This document shows, piece by piece, positions 9,438 through 18,429 of a stretch of DNA of 64,000 bases; positions within the stretch are counted from its first letter, which is position 1, and every line of letters starts with the position of its first letter. The stretch covers positions 41,159-105,158 of the forward strand of contig NZ_AHAM01000204.1 in assembly GCF_000236565.1 (NCBI RefSeq), written 5' to 3'. This DNA comes from Mesorhizobium alhagi CCNWXJ12-2 (lineage in GTDB: Bacteria > Pseudomonadota > Alphaproteobacteria > Rhizobiales > Rhizobiaceae). Made by a program: the position numbers and the translations under genes. A model generated the notes under the pieces. The model was not told the DNA's origin, did no database searches, and was given only the letters and a program-made list of their open reading frames with translations.

Positions 9438-9769
9438 TGTGTGTCGGCGTTCCCTTCCAGGTGGTTGAATGCAGCGGCGGCATTGCCCTGTGCACCGGTC
9501 GCGGCGGCACGCGGCGGGTCGACATGACGCTGGTGGGCAATCAGCCGGCGGGTACGTGGATACTCGCCTTCCTCGACACTGCGCGCGAGACGGTCACGGC
9601 CGAGACGGCGCGCCTGATCGCCGACGCCCTCGAAGCGACGGAGCGCGCGCTCGCCGGCGACACCGACCTCGACCACCTCTTCGCCGACCTGGTCGGCCGC
9701 GAGCCGCAGCTGCCCGAGCATCTGCTGGCGGCGCAAGCCCTCTCACCGCAAGGCACAAAGGACGCCTGA
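9437..9769 (+). CDS. hupF: HupF, HypC-family hydrogenase chaperone
   Basis: This 110-residue paralogue of HypC begins MCVGVPFQV. The Cys2 that HypC-family chaperones use to bind the Fe(CN)2CO intermediate or the large subunit is present. Rhizobial HupF is a HupL-specific chaperone that also protects the apo-enzyme when oxygen is present. It has a C-terminal extension beyond the ~80 residues of HypC, as HupF proteins do. The start overlaps the hupD stop. Confidence 0.93.
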   Translation: MCVGVPFQVVECSGGIALCTGRGGTRRVDMTLVGNQPAGTWILAFLDTARETVTAETARLIADALEATERALAGDTDLDHLFADLVGREPQLPEHLLAAQALSPQGTKDA

Positions 9770-9773
9770 GTCC

Positions 9774-10217
9774 ATGTTTTCACCCGCTCTCGCCACAATG
9801 ATGGAGCGCCACCGGATCCGGGTGGTTGACGAGGCGAACATCGGCGCATTCGCCAAGGCCCACGAGTTCACCGCGCTGTTTTTCCCCGGTGACTGGCTGC
9901 GGCTCGCCGAGAGCAACGATGTGGCGGTGATCCTGCCGGAGTTGGTGCAGGCCTTCCAGGGCGTGTTCAAGCCGGCCGTGGTATCTCGGGAGAGCGAGCG
10001 CAAGCTGCAAACCCGATATCGCTTCAACGCCTTCCCGGCGCTTGTCTTCCTGAGGAACGGCGAATATCTCGGCGTCATCAAGCGCGTGCTCGACTGGCAA
10101 GACTATCTCACCCAGATCGCCGGCATACTGACAAGCGCGCCGAGCGCACCGCCGCCCTTCGAGTTTCCCCATGCGTGCGCAACGCACGATCATCACGGCC
10201 ACGATCAGTTCGATTGA
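9774..10217 (+). CDS. hupG: HupG/HyaE-like thioredoxin-fold maturation protein
   Basis: This 147-residue protein of the HyaE/HupG family has a thioredoxin fold without the CXXC centre. The FFPGDWLRLAESNDVAVILPE region and the YRFNAFPALVFLRNGEYLG strand pattern with a cis-Pro-like FPAL are visible. Family members assist Tat-dependent HupS processing. The C-terminus is His-rich (HACATHDHHGHDQFD). It is preceded by hupF with a four-base gap. Confidence 0.88.
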   Translation: MFSPALATMMERHRIRVVDEANIGAFAKAHEFTALFFPGDWLRLAESNDVAVILPELVQAFQGVFKPAVVSRESERKLQTRYRFNAFPALVFLRNGEYLGVIKRVLDWQDYLTQIAGILTSAPSAPPPFEFPHACATHDHHGHDQFD

Positions 10218-10240
10218 GCGAAAGCAGCTGGGAGCGCGCC

Positions 10241-11080
10241 ATGGCAGCATCACTATGCGGCGGCATCGGGCCGGGTTCACAGCCGCGCGAACAGGACGGC
10301 GCCGATTTGCAGTATATGCCGAAGGGCATGGCGACCTTTGCGGCACCCGTATTGCCCGAGAAGGAAAATGTCGCCGGGCTCGAAGCCGCTTTGGCGGTGC
10401 TCTGCGCGCTGGCCGAAAGCCTCGGCCGGTCCTCGCCGGGCTGCGAAAACGCGGTGCATGATCTTTCCGGCCTCGACCGCGCCAATCTTGCGCTGATCGA
10501 CCAGACGCTGGGCGAGGGCGAGGTCTCGATCATCTGCGGCGAGGACCTGCAGGCGCAGGAGTCGGTGCTCGCCGGTGTCTGGCGCGTGCGCCAGACTGGA
10601 CCCGACGGCACCCTCGTGCGCGATTTCGTCGAGGTCGGCGCCTTTCCCTCGACCGTGCTGGAGAGGGCCTTCGCCGGCTGCCGCAATATGCTCGCTGCGC
10701 CCGCGACCTATCCGATGGGCGTCTTCAACGCGCCGCCGCTGATATCGGAGCTCAATGACCGCATCCCGCTCGTAGGGCCCGGCGTCGGGCCGCACGTCAT
10801 AAACCTGTCGCTGCTGCCGCACACTGAAGAGGACCTGACCTTCCTCGACGGCCTGCTCGGCCACGGGCCCGTGGTCGTGCTGTCGCGTGGCTACGGCAAT
10901 TGCCGCGTGACCACGACGGCGACGCGCGGCGTCTGGTGGGTGCGCTTCTTCACTTCGACCGACGATCTCATCCTCAACACGATCGAGGTCACGGCCTTGC
11001 CGGAGGTGGTCCGCGCCGCGCCGGAGGACATTGCCGACAGCCGCCAGCGGCTCCTCGAAATCCTGGAGGTCTACCGGTGA
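10241..11080 (+). CDS. hupH: HupH/HyaF-family hydrogenase maturation protein
   Basis: HupH is needed for mature HupS/HupL in rhizobia. I chose ATG 10241 because GGGAG lies six to seven bases upstream; an upstream in-frame ATG at 10175 lies inside hupG and has no such site. The resulting 279 residues match HupH. Recognisable blocks include the LLPHTEEDLTFLDGLLG region and RGYGNCRVTTT. The stop overlaps the GTG of hupI. Confidence 0.9.
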   Translation: MAASLCGGIGPGSQPREQDGADLQYMPKGMATFAAPVLPEKENVAGLEAALAVLCALAESLGRSSPGCENAVHDLSGLDRANLALIDQTLGEGEVSIICGEDLQAQESVLAGVWRVRQTGPDGTLVRDFVEVGAFPSTVLERAFAGCRNMLAAPATYPMGVFNAPPLISELNDRIPLVGPGVGPHVINLSLLPHTEEDLTFLDGLLGHGPVVVLSRGYGNCRVTTTATRGVWWVRFFTSTDDLILNTIEVTALPEVVRAAPEDIADSRQRLLEILEVYR

Positions 11081-11298
11081 ACGACACCTTCTTTGCCGGT
11101 TCCTATGGCGGCGACAATGCCAAGATCGGCCCGATGTCGCGGCTCGAATGCAAGATCTGCTGGCATGTCTACGACCCGGCCGAAGGCGACGACTGCTGGC
11201 AGATCTCGCCCGGCACGCCCTTCGCCGAACTGCCGGCGCACTGGCGCTGCCCCACCTGCGACGGCTCCAAGCAGGGCTTCATGGTCGTAGGCAATTGA
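11077..11298 (+). CDS. hupI: Rubredoxin-type protein HupI
   Basis: This 73-residue rubredoxin has CKIC and CPTC pairs around the aromatic HVYDPAEGD and HWRCP segments, so it should bind one Fe(Cys)4. Rhizobial HupI is required for HupS maturation, possibly as an electron carrier protecting it from oxygen. The GTG start at 11077 overlaps the hupH stop, which fits coupled translation; a TGGAGG lies upstream at ~11063. Confidence 0.94.
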   Translation: MNDTFFAGSYGGDNAKIGPMSRLECKICWHVYDPAEGDDCWQISPGTPFAELPAHWRCPTCDGSKQGFMVVGN

Positions 11299-11299
11299 C

Positions 11300-11878
11300 A
11301 TGGATCACTCGCAAACCGTCGCTGCCCGTCTAGAGTTCGTGTTTCAGCGGATCGAACGGACAGCCATGACAGGAATTCCGATCCTCAATCCGGCGCTTTG
11401 CGTCAGCGCGGTGGGCGTGCAGCAGTGGCAGGGCGAATGGCTCGCGGTTCTCGTCACGCCATGGTTCATGGACCTCGTGCTCCTGCCTGCTGGCGACGGG
11501 CAAGCGCGCCCGCGCATGCCTACGGGCACGAAGGAGCATGTCTCGTTCCCGGCTGGCCAGTTCGAGTTCATCCAGGCCTATGACGAGGAGCTCGGCGGCT
11601 ATCGCATGTGCTCTCTGTTCTCGCCGATGTTCGAATTCGCCGACCAGGAGAGTGCGGAAGAGGCCGGGCGGCAGGTGCTTGCGGAACTGTTCAATCGTGA
11701 GGCGGAAGAAGACGAGGACGGCGACATGGCCCGTGTCTGGGAAGGCCGGCTAGCTGAGGAAGTGGCAAGCGCGTTGGACGGGGTTGAGACAGCCCGAACA
11801 CCTGAGAGCTCTCAGCCGGCGGGATTGCCCCGCCGATCCCTGTTCGGCTTGGGCGACAAGGAGGAGGCCGCCGCATGA
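11300..11878 (+). CDS. hupJ: HupJ, [NiFe]-hydrogenase assembly protein (HybE family)
   Basis: HupJ/HybE proteins are chaperones for hydrogenase subunits. The family core is present: NPALCVSAVGVQQWQGEW, then TPWFMDLVLLP, then FPAGQFEF and CSLFSPMFEFADQ. The 192-residue protein has an extra acidic C-terminal tail. The start follows hupI by one base and the stop overlaps hupK by four bases (ATGA). Confidence 0.92.
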   Translation: MDHSQTVAARLEFVFQRIERTAMTGIPILNPALCVSAVGVQQWQGEWLAVLVTPWFMDLVLLPAGDGQARPRMPTGTKEHVSFPAGQFEFIQAYDEELGGYRMCSLFSPMFEFADQESAEEAGRQVLAELFNREAEEDEDGDMARVWEGRLAEEVASALDGVETARTPESSQPAGLPRRSLFGLGDKEEAAA

Positions 11879-13008
11879 GCATCGATGGCCGCGTCTCTAT
11901 CGATCTCGTCTGCGATGGCGGTCGCCTTGTGAAGGCCATCGTTGTTCCGCCGCGCCCGATTGCGCTTGGCCCGATCTTGCGAGGCCGACCGGCGACGCAG
12001 GCCGTGTCGATGATCGGCTTGCTGTTCAGTGTCTGTGGTATCGCGCAGTCGGCGGCGAGCGTCGAGGCAGTCGAGGCGGCCCTGGAGATCGGGGCGGACC
12101 GGCGGACGAAACAAGCGCGGCGGCTTCTTGTGCTTGCCGAGACGCTGCGCGAGCATCTGCTGCGCATTGGCTTGGATACTGCCAGTCTCGCGGGCGAGCC
12201 TGCGGACGGTAAAACCCTGCGCCGGGTTATGAACCTGCCGCTGCGCCTAAAGCAGGCGCTTTTTCGAGGCGGGAATGCGTTCGTTCCCGGCGTATGGGCA
12301 GAGATGCCGGGCGCGGAAGCCGCCGAAACGGCCACTGAGGCGAGCTCCCTAACGCAGTGCGTGGTCTACGCAGGCGAAAAGCCGCTTGGCGAGATGGATC
12401 GCGATGCCTTCACCGAGTGGGCTATGGAGGGCAGTACGGTTGCGGCCCGCCTCCTCGCTCCGGTCCTGGCAAGGGGCTGGGCCCTAATAGGCTGCCCCGA
12501 AAAGACAACTGGGGGAAACAGGGATTTGCCGAAGCAAGCGTCGGCCGACACGAGCTGCCTCGCCAGGCAGGCTGGTGCGCCGCTCGTTCGCGCTTTCCTT
12601 TCCGAAAACGGTGAAGCCGGGCTGGCCGCACGGCTGGCCGCCCGCGTGGTCGAGGCATCGAAGCTGCCGGGGCAGATCGCCGGAGGGCTCGCGGCCTTGC
12701 GGGATGTCGCGGACGGGTCCGATGTGCCCACGTCCAAAGTCTTTCGCGACGAGAACGGGGGTCGCTTTGCTACTGCCTCCGCCGAGGCAGCACGCGGCCG
12801 GCTGGAACATCGGATTGTTTTCAAGGACGACCGTATAGCCGACTATGCCATCACGTCTCCGACCAGCATCCATTTCGGCGAGCGGGGCATTGCCGCGCGC
12901 TCGCTTTCGGCGCTCGCTGCATCCAGGCGTGAAGTTCTGGCGGTCCAGGCCGATCTTCTGGTCCGGGCCATCGACCCCTGCGTCGGCTACGATGTGAGGG
13001 TCCGCTGA
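11875..13008 (+). CDS. hupK: HupK, HupL-like hydrogenase assembly protein
   Basis: HupK is a divergent relative of the large subunit, thought to act as a scaffold in Ni-Fe cofactor assembly. This 377-residue protein ends AIDPCVGYDVRVR, where large subunits have DPCxxCxxH, so only one of the two nickel cysteines remains there. This is usual for HupK. The N-terminal part keeps a large-subunit-like LFSVCGIAQ segment in place of RICGVC. It overlaps hupJ and hypA. Confidence 0.92.
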   Translation: MSIDGRVSIDLVCDGGRLVKAIVVPPRPIALGPILRGRPATQAVSMIGLLFSVCGIAQSAASVEAVEAALEIGADRRTKQARRLLVLAETLREHLLRIGLDTASLAGEPADGKTLRRVMNLPLRLKQALFRGGNAFVPGVWAEMPGAEAAETATEASSLTQCVVYAGEKPLGEMDRDAFTEWAMEGSTVAARLLAPVLARGWALIGCPEKTTGGNRDLPKQASADTSCLARQAGAPLVRAFLSENGEAGLAARLAARVVEASKLPGQIAGGLAALRDVADGSDVPTSKVFRDENGGRFATASAEAARGRLEHRIVFKDDRIADYAITSPTSIHFGERGIAARSLSALAASRREVLAVQADLLVRAIDPCVGYDVRVR

Positions 13009-13349
13009 TGCACGAGATGACGATATGCGAAAGCATCCGCGGCATCCTTGAGGATGAGGCCGCCAGACAGGATTTTCGGAAGGTGGACCGCGTCTGCCTG
13101 GAAATCGGGCGGCTATCCGGTGTCGAGGTCGAGGCGCTGAAGTTCGGCTTCGATGTCGCCATGCTTGGCTCGCTGGCGCAAGACGCAAGGCTGGAAATCG
13201 TCGAGACGGAAGGCAGGGCCTGGTGCATGCCTTGCAGCCGGAGTGTGCCGATCGCGGCGCGCTTCGATCCATGCCCCGACTGCGGCAGCCATCAGCTGCA
13301 GGTGACCGGCGGCGAGGAAATGAAAATCAGGGAATTGGAGGTGAGCTGA
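13008..13349 (+). CDS. hypA: Nickel metallochaperone HypA
   Basis: HypA helps HypB insert nickel into HupL. It begins [10 protein letters not shown], where His2 is the nickel ligand, and carries a zinc site made of CMPC and CPDCG. At 113 residues it has the normal size. The start overlaps the hupK stop and the stop overlaps the hypB start. Confidence 0.96.
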   Translation: MHEMTICESIRGILEDEAARQDFRKVDRVCLEIGRLSGVEVEALKFGFDVAMLGSLAQDARLEIVETEGRAWCMPCSRSVPIAARFDPCPDCGSHQLQVTGGEEMKIRELEVS

Positions 13350-14221
13350 TGTGCACCGTTTGCGGATGCGGCGAGGGCGAGGTCCGGTTCGAGGGCAAGG
13401 CGCATGGCCATCACCATCGTCGCGTCCACGAAGGCCATGATCACCACCACCATCATCATCACGACGATCATGTGCACGATTGTGGGTCGGGCCCGGCTGG
13501 CACCCATGCGCCGGGCATGAGCCAGGCGCGGATGGTCAAGCTGGAAAAGGATATCCTTTCCAAGAACAACGAGTATGCCGATGCGAACAGAAAAATGTTC
13601 GCCGAGCGCGGCGTGCTGGCGCTCAACCTCGTCTCCAGCCCCGGCTCGGGCAAAACGACGCTGCTTTGCCGCACGATCGAGGCTCTGAAGGGCAAGTTGC
13701 CGATCGCCGTGATCGAGGGCGACCAGCAGACTTCCAACGATGCCGACCGCATCCGCGCCACCGGCGCACCCGCGATCCAGGTCAACACCGGCAAGGGCTG
13801 CCACCTCGACGCGCATATGGTCGGCCATGCCGCAGATCACCTCGACCTTCCCGAAGGAGGCCTGCTCCTCGTCGAAAACGTGGGCAACCTCGTCTGTCCG
13901 GCGGGCTTCGATCTCGGCGAGGCGCACAAGGTGGTGGTGCTCTCAGTCACCGAGGGCGAGGACAAACCATTGAAATATCCCGATATGTTCGCCGCCGCCG
14001 ATCTCATGATCCTCAACAAGACCGACCTGTTGCCGCATCTCGACTTCGACGTGGAGGCCTGCATCGCCAGCGCCCGAAAGGTGAACCGGCGGATCAAGGT
14101 GCTCAGGGTTTCGGCGCGCACGGGCGAGGGAATGTCGGACTGGACGGCCTGGATCGGGGCGGCCCGCGCCATGGCGCTAGCCGGCCATCCGCTGGCGGCC
14201 GAGCTCAAGGGAGCAGCCTGA
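13349..14221 (+). CDS. hypB: HypB, nickel-binding GTPase
   Basis: HypB is a 290-residue G3E GTPase that drives nickel delivery to the hydrogenase large subunit. The N-terminus has [11 protein letters not shown] (CxxCGC high-affinity site) followed by a histidine-rich stretch near residues 15-45, which stores nickel in rhizobial HypB. The GTPase has [10 protein letters not shown] (P-loop), [11 protein letters not shown] and NKTDLLPH (NKxD). It overlaps hypA and hypC by single bases. Confidence 0.97.
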   Translation: MCTVCGCGEGEVRFEGKAHGHHHRRVHEGHDHHHHHHHDDHVHDCGSGPAGTHAPGMSQARMVKLEKDILSKNNEYADANRKMFAERGVLALNLVSSPGSGKTTLLCRTIEALKGKLPIAVIEGDQQTSNDADRIRATGAPAIQVNTGKGCHLDAHMVGHAADHLDLPEGGLLLVENVGNLVCPAGFDLGEAHKVVVLSVTEGEDKPLKYPDMFAAADLMILNKTDLLPHLDFDVEACIASARKVNRRIKVLRVSARTGEGMSDWTAWIGAARAMALAGHPLAAELKGAA

Positions 14222-14466
14222 TGTGCCTGGCCATTCCCGCGCGTGTCGTCGAACTGCTCGATGACGACATGGCCGTGGTCGCGTTCGACACGATCAGGAA
14301 GCGCATCTCATTGGCCTTGGTGGCTGACGTTTCGCTTGGCGATTTCGTGCTCGTCCATGTCGGCTATGCGCTCCACAAGGTGAGCCCCGAGGAGGCCGAG
14401 CGCACGCTGCAGCTGATGGCCGAAGCGGGCGTGCTGGAGGAGGAGCGGGAGGAGATTTCGGCATGA
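14221..14466 (+). CDS. hypC: HypC, Fe(CN)2CO assembly chaperone
   Basis: This 81-residue HypC begins [11 protein letters not shown] with the catalytic Cys2. It contains VHVGYALHKV, whose His is conserved. It works with HypD as the scaffold on which CN and CO are added to iron. It overlaps hypB and hypD by a few bases. The second HypC-type gene of the cluster is hupF. Confidence 0.96.
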   Translation: MCLAIPARVVELLDDDMAVVAFDTIRKRISLALVADVSLGDFVLVHVGYALHKVSPEEAERTLQLMAEAGVLEEEREEISA

Positions 14467-15608
14467 AATACGTCGACGAATATCGCGACCAGGAGCTCGC
14501 GAAGACCATCGCCGGCGCCATCGCGACCGAGGCTGATCCGGAAGTGAGCTATCATTTCATGGAGTTCTGCGGCGGGCACACGCATGCGATCTTCCGCTAC
14601 GGCGTGCAGGACCTGATGCCGCAGAACGTGCATTTCGTGCACGGACCCGGATGCCCCGTTTGCGTGCTTCCCGTCTCTCGGCTCGACGATGCGGTGGAAC
14701 TCGCCGAGCGCCACGGGGTCATCCTGTGCACCTATGGCGACATGATGCGCGTGCCGGGCACCAAGCAACGCAGTCTGATCCGCGCCAAGGCGTACGGAGC
14801 GGATGTCCGCGTGGTCTATTCAACGCTCGATGGCTTGAAGATCGCGCGTGAAAACCCCGAGCGGCAAGTCGTCTTCTTCGCCATCGGCTTCGAAACCACG
14901 ACGCCGCCGACGGCCGTCGCCATCAAGACGGCGCAAGCCGAGGGGCTCGAGAATTTCAGCGCGTTCTGCAACCATGTGCTCACGCCGGCCGCGATCTCTC
15001 ACATTCTTGAATCGCCGCAAGTGCGGGAGCTGGGCATCGTCAAGATCGACGGGTTCTTGGGACCTTCGCACGTCTCCTCCGTGATCGGCTCGCAGCCATA
15101 CGAATTCTTTGCCGAGGAATTCCAAAAGCCGGTTGTCATCGCCGGCTTCGAGCCGCTGGACGTCATGCAGTCCGTTCTGATGCTGATCCGGCAGGTCAAT
15201 GAAAGCCGGCACGAGGTCGAGAACGAATATACCCGCGTCGTGACCGAGGAAGGCAACCTCAAGGCGCAGGCACTGGTGAGCGAGGTCTTCGAACTGCGCA
15301 AGACCTTTGACTGGCGCGGCCTCGGCAGCGTGCCCTACAGCGCCCTGCGCATCCGCAACGCCTATGCTGATTTCGACGCCGAGAAGCGCTTCGAGCTCTC
15401 GGTCAAGGCTTCGCGCGAGGTGAAGTCCTGCGAGTGCCCGTCGATCCTGCGTGGGGTGAAGAAGCCGACCGAATGCAAGCTCTTCGGCACCGTATGCACG
15501 CCGCAGAACCCGATTGGCTCATGCATGGTCTCCTCCGAAGGCGCCTGCGCGGCCTATTGGACCTACGGCCGTTTCCGCCAGCCGAAGCCATTGGAGGCGG
15601 CGGAATAA
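14463..15608 (+). CDS. hypD: HypD, Fe(CN)2CO scaffold protein
   Basis: This 381-residue HypD shows FMEFCGGHTHAIFRYG, GPGCPVCVLP and GFETTTP, the conserved cysteine and substrate motifs. The C-terminal [4Fe-4S] cysteines lie in SCECPSILRG, CKLFG and GSCMVSSEGAC. HypD accepts cyanide made by HypE/HypF on the HypC-bound iron. GGAGGAG precedes the ATG, which overlaps the hypC stop. Confidence 0.97.
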   Translation: MKYVDEYRDQELAKTIAGAIATEADPEVSYHFMEFCGGHTHAIFRYGVQDLMPQNVHFVHGPGCPVCVLPVSRLDDAVELAERHGVILCTYGDMMRVPGTKQRSLIRAKAYGADVRVVYSTLDGLKIARENPERQVVFFAIGFETTTPPTAVAIKTAQAEGLENFSAFCNHVLTPAAISHILESPQVRELGIVKIDGFLGPSHVSSVIGSQPYEFFAEEFQKPVVIAGFEPLDVMQSVLMLIRQVNESRHEVENEYTRVVTEEGNLKAQALVSEVFELRKTFDWRGLGSVPYSALRIRNAYADFDAEKRFELSVKASREVKSCECPSILRGVKKPTECKLFGTVCTPQNPIGSCMVSSEGACAAYWTYGRFRQPKPLEAAE

Positions 15609-16657
15609 TGAGCGCGAACGATCCCAGGCTAGCCGCCACCGCCTCGTCCGCCCGCGGCGCAGTGGACATGACCCATGGCGCCGGCGGCCGCGCGATGGCC
15701 GAGCTGATTCGGGATGTTTTTCAAAGACATCTGGCCAACGAGTTCCTGGCCCAGGGCAACGACGCGGCCCTGCTCGGCACCGTCTCCGGACGACTGGTGA
15801 TGGCAACGGACGCGCATGTCATCTCGCCACTGTTCTTCCCGGGCGGGGATATCGGCGCGCTGGCGGTCCACGGCACGATCAACGACGTCGCCATGATAGG
15901 CGCGCGGCCGCTCTGGCTGTCGGCTTCCTTCATCCTGGAGGAAGGTTTTCCGTTGGCCGAACTGGAACGAATAGTTGTTTCAATGGCTCTTGCCGCCCGG
16001 GACGCAGGCGTGCCCGTGGTTACGGGCGACACCAAGGTGGTGGAGAAGGGCAAGGGCGATGGCGTTTTCATCTCCACGACCGGTGTTGGCGTGCTGGCGG
16101 ACGGCACTGACGTCTCCGGAGGCAATGCCCGGCCGGGCGATGCAATCCTTGTCTCCGGCACGATCGGCGACCACGGGGTCGCTATCCTGTCGAAGCGAGA
16201 ACACCTTGGTTTTGAAACGGAAATCGCCTCCGACAGCCAGCCTTTGCACGATCTGGCGGCGGCCATGCTTGCAGCCATTCCCGGTATCCGGGTGCTGCGT
16301 GACCCCACGCGCGGCGGACTGTCGGCGGCGCTGAACGAAATCGCGCAGCAGTCCAACGTCGGAATGGTGATCCGGGAAGCGGCGGTTCCGGTGAAGCCGG
16401 AGGTCGCGGCGGCGTGCGAACTGCTCGGCCTCGACCCGCTGAATGTTGCCAACGAAGGCAAGCTGATCGCCATCTGCGCGGCGCAAGACGCGCAGACTTT
16501 GCTCGCCGCGATACGCGCTCATCCCAAGGGCCAAGATGCCGCAATCATTGGCCAAATCGTCGCAGACCAGCAGGCGCTGGTGCGGATGGAAACGAGACTT
16601 GGCGGCATGCGCCTGATCGACTGGATCGCCGGGGAACAACTTCCGAGGATCTGCTGA
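15608..16657 (+). CDS. hypE: HypE, carbamoyl dehydratase
   Basis: HypE turns the thiocarbamate on its C-terminal Cys into thiocyanate. The protein (349 residues) ends LPRIC, the required PRIC tail with the catalytic Cys. It also has MTHGAGGRAM and GNDAALL of the AIRS/PurM fold, and DPTRGG. ATG 15608 overlaps the hypD stop (TAATG). It acts with HypF, whose gene lies apart at 21611. Confidence 0.97.
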   Translation: MSANDPRLAATASSARGAVDMTHGAGGRAMAELIRDVFQRHLANEFLAQGNDAALLGTVSGRLVMATDAHVISPLFFPGGDIGALAVHGTINDVAMIGARPLWLSASFILEEGFPLAELERIVVSMALAARDAGVPVVTGDTKVVEKGKGDGVFISTTGVGVLADGTDVSGGNARPGDAILVSGTIGDHGVAILSKREHLGFETEIASDSQPLHDLAAAMLAAIPGIRVLRDPTRGGLSAALNEIAQQSNVGMVIREAAVPVKPEVAAACELLGLDPLNVANEGKLIAICAAQDAQTLLAAIRAHPKGQDAAIIGQIVADQQALVRMETRLGGMRLIDWIAGEQLPRIC

Positions 16658-16659
16658 AG

Positions 16660-18429
16660 ATGCGCATTCTGCTTCTCGTCACGGCCTTCAACGCCTTGAG
16701 CCAAAGGATTTTCGTGGAGCTTGGCGAGCACGGACACGAGGTCTCGGTCGAGATGGACGTCAATGACGAGCGGACCATCGAGGCGGTAGGTTTGTTTGGG
16801 CCGGACCTCGTCATCGCCCCCTTCCTGAAGCGGGCAATCCCGAAGGAAGTCTATGAAAATCGACGCTGTATGATCGTCCACCCGGGCATCGTCGGCGACC
16901 GCGGCCCCTCCGCCCTGGACTGGGCGATGATGGACGGGGCGACAGAGTGGGGTGTCACGGTGCTGGACGGGGCGGCCGAAATGGATGCCGGGCCGGTCTG
17001 GGCGAGCGCCACCTTCGCGATGCGAAAGGCGACGAAATCGAGCCTCTACCGCAACGAGGTGACCGAGGCGGCGGTGATGGCGGTGTTCGAAGCGATCGCG
17101 CGGTTCGAGCAGGGCGAAAGGCCAATTGCCCCGGAAGAACGATCTGTTGCGCCCCTGGGCCGGTGGCGGGACGCTGTCAAACAGGCGGACCGACGGATCG
17201 ATTGGGCTGCCGATACAACCGAAACGGTGCTGAAGAAGATCGCAGCAGCGGACGGCGCGCCGGGCGTGCGGGACAAACTTTTCGGCGAAACGGTCTTCCT
17301 TTTCGACGCGCGAGAGGCGCGTGAATTCGGGGAAGACGTGCGGGGGCGTCGCGCGCGGGGTGAAGGGGGCAAGCTGTCGCTCGCGGAGCCGGGAGCGGTC
17401 GTCGCCAGAAGCGGGCCCGCGATCGCCCTCGTCACCGTCGACGGCGCGTTGTGGATCGGCCATGTCCGGCGCCCCAATTCGCCACACCCGTTCAAGCTGC
17501 CGGCGACCATGGCCTTCGCGAAGGAAGTTGCAGGCCTGCCGGAGGTCGCGCCCAATTCACCGGGCGGGTATCACGACATCATCTACGAAGAAGACGGTGC
17601 GGTCGGCTATCTGCACTTCCCCTTCTACAATGGTGCAATGGGAAAGGACGCCTGTCGAAGACTTTTGGACGCTTATACAAAAGCGACGGAGCGTCAGACC
17701 AGGGCGATCGTGCTGTGCGGAGGACCGCAATTCTGGTCCAACGGGCTCGACCTCAACCGGATCGAGGCGGCCGACAGCGCGGCCGATGAGTCCTGGGTCA
17801 ACATCAATGCCATCGACGACGTCGCCGAGGCGATCATCCGCACGACAAGCCACATCACCGTGGCGGCACTTGCCGCAAATGCGGGAGCGGGCGGCGTGTT
17901 CCTCGCCCGCGGCGCCGACCAGGTCTGGATGCGCTCAAGCGTCGTCCTCAACCCGCACTATAAGGACATGGGCAATCTCTACGGCTCGGAGTTCTGGACC
18001 TATCTCCTGCCGCGCTGCTGCGGTGCTGACAATGCCCGCCGGATCGCGGCGGCGCGCCTGCCGATGGGCGCGAGTGAGGCGTTGAATCTTAATCTGGTCG
18101 ATCGGGTGTGCGCGGGGTCAAGCGAGCGGTTCATGGCGCAAGTGAGGGCGTCGGCTGCCGCGCTGGCCGGGAGCGCAGAGTTCCCGCGGTTGCTCGCCGA
18201 AAAACAAGCGCAGCGCGCAGCCGACGAGGCGGCCAAGCCGCTTTCAGCCTATCGCGAGGAGGAGCTTTCGCGGATGCGGCGCAATTTCTACGGTTTCGAC
18301 CCGAGCTACCACGTCGCGCGGCATAATTTCGTGCACAAGGTGCCGAAGTCGCGCACGCCGGTGACGATCGCCCGCCACCGCGACGTCTACTGGCGGGCCG
18401 GTCGGGAGGGGCGGAGGAAGGCATCGTGA
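16660..18429 (+). CDS. hypX: HypX/HoxX, CO-generating hydrogenase maturation enzyme
   Basis: HypX supplies the CO ligand of the active-site iron in aerobic conditions. It has an N-terminal formyl-tetrahydrofolate-transferase-like domain (MRILLLVTAFN; HPGIVGDRGPSALDWA) and a C-terminal enoyl-CoA-hydratase-like domain from about residue 290 (AANAGAGGVFLARGADQVW, then YWRAGREGRR at the end). At 589 residues it fits the family. ATG 16660 was chosen because it follows the hypE stop by two bases and gives the family N-terminus; an earlier in-frame start lies inside hypE. Its presence suggests hydrogenase maturation at relatively high oxygen. Confidence 0.95.
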   Translation: MRILLLVTAFNALSQRIFVELGEHGHEVSVEMDVNDERTIEAVGLFGPDLVIAPFLKRAIPKEVYENRRCMIVHPGIVGDRGPSALDWAMMDGATEWGVTVLDGAAEMDAGPVWASATFAMRKATKSSLYRNEVTEAAVMAVFEAIARFEQGERPIAPEERSVAPLGRWRDAVKQADRRIDWAADTTETVLKKIAAADGAPGVRDKLFGETVFLFDAREAREFGEDVRGRRARGEGGKLSLAEPGAVVARSGPAIALVTVDGALWIGHVRRPNSPHPFKLPATMAFAKEVAGLPEVAPNSPGGYHDIIYEEDGAVGYLHFPFYNGAMGKDACRRLLDAYTKATERQTRAIVLCGGPQFWSNGLDLNRIEAADSAADESWVNINAIDDVAEAIIRTTSHITVAALAANAGAGGVFLARGADQVWMRSSVVLNPHYKDMGNLYGSEFWTYLLPRCCGADNARRIAAARLPMGASEALNLNLVDRVCAGSSERFMAQVRASAAALAGSAEFPRLLAEKQAQRAADEAAKPLSAYREEELSRMRRNFYGFDPSYHVARHNFVHKVPKSRTPVTIARHRDVYWRAGREGRRKAS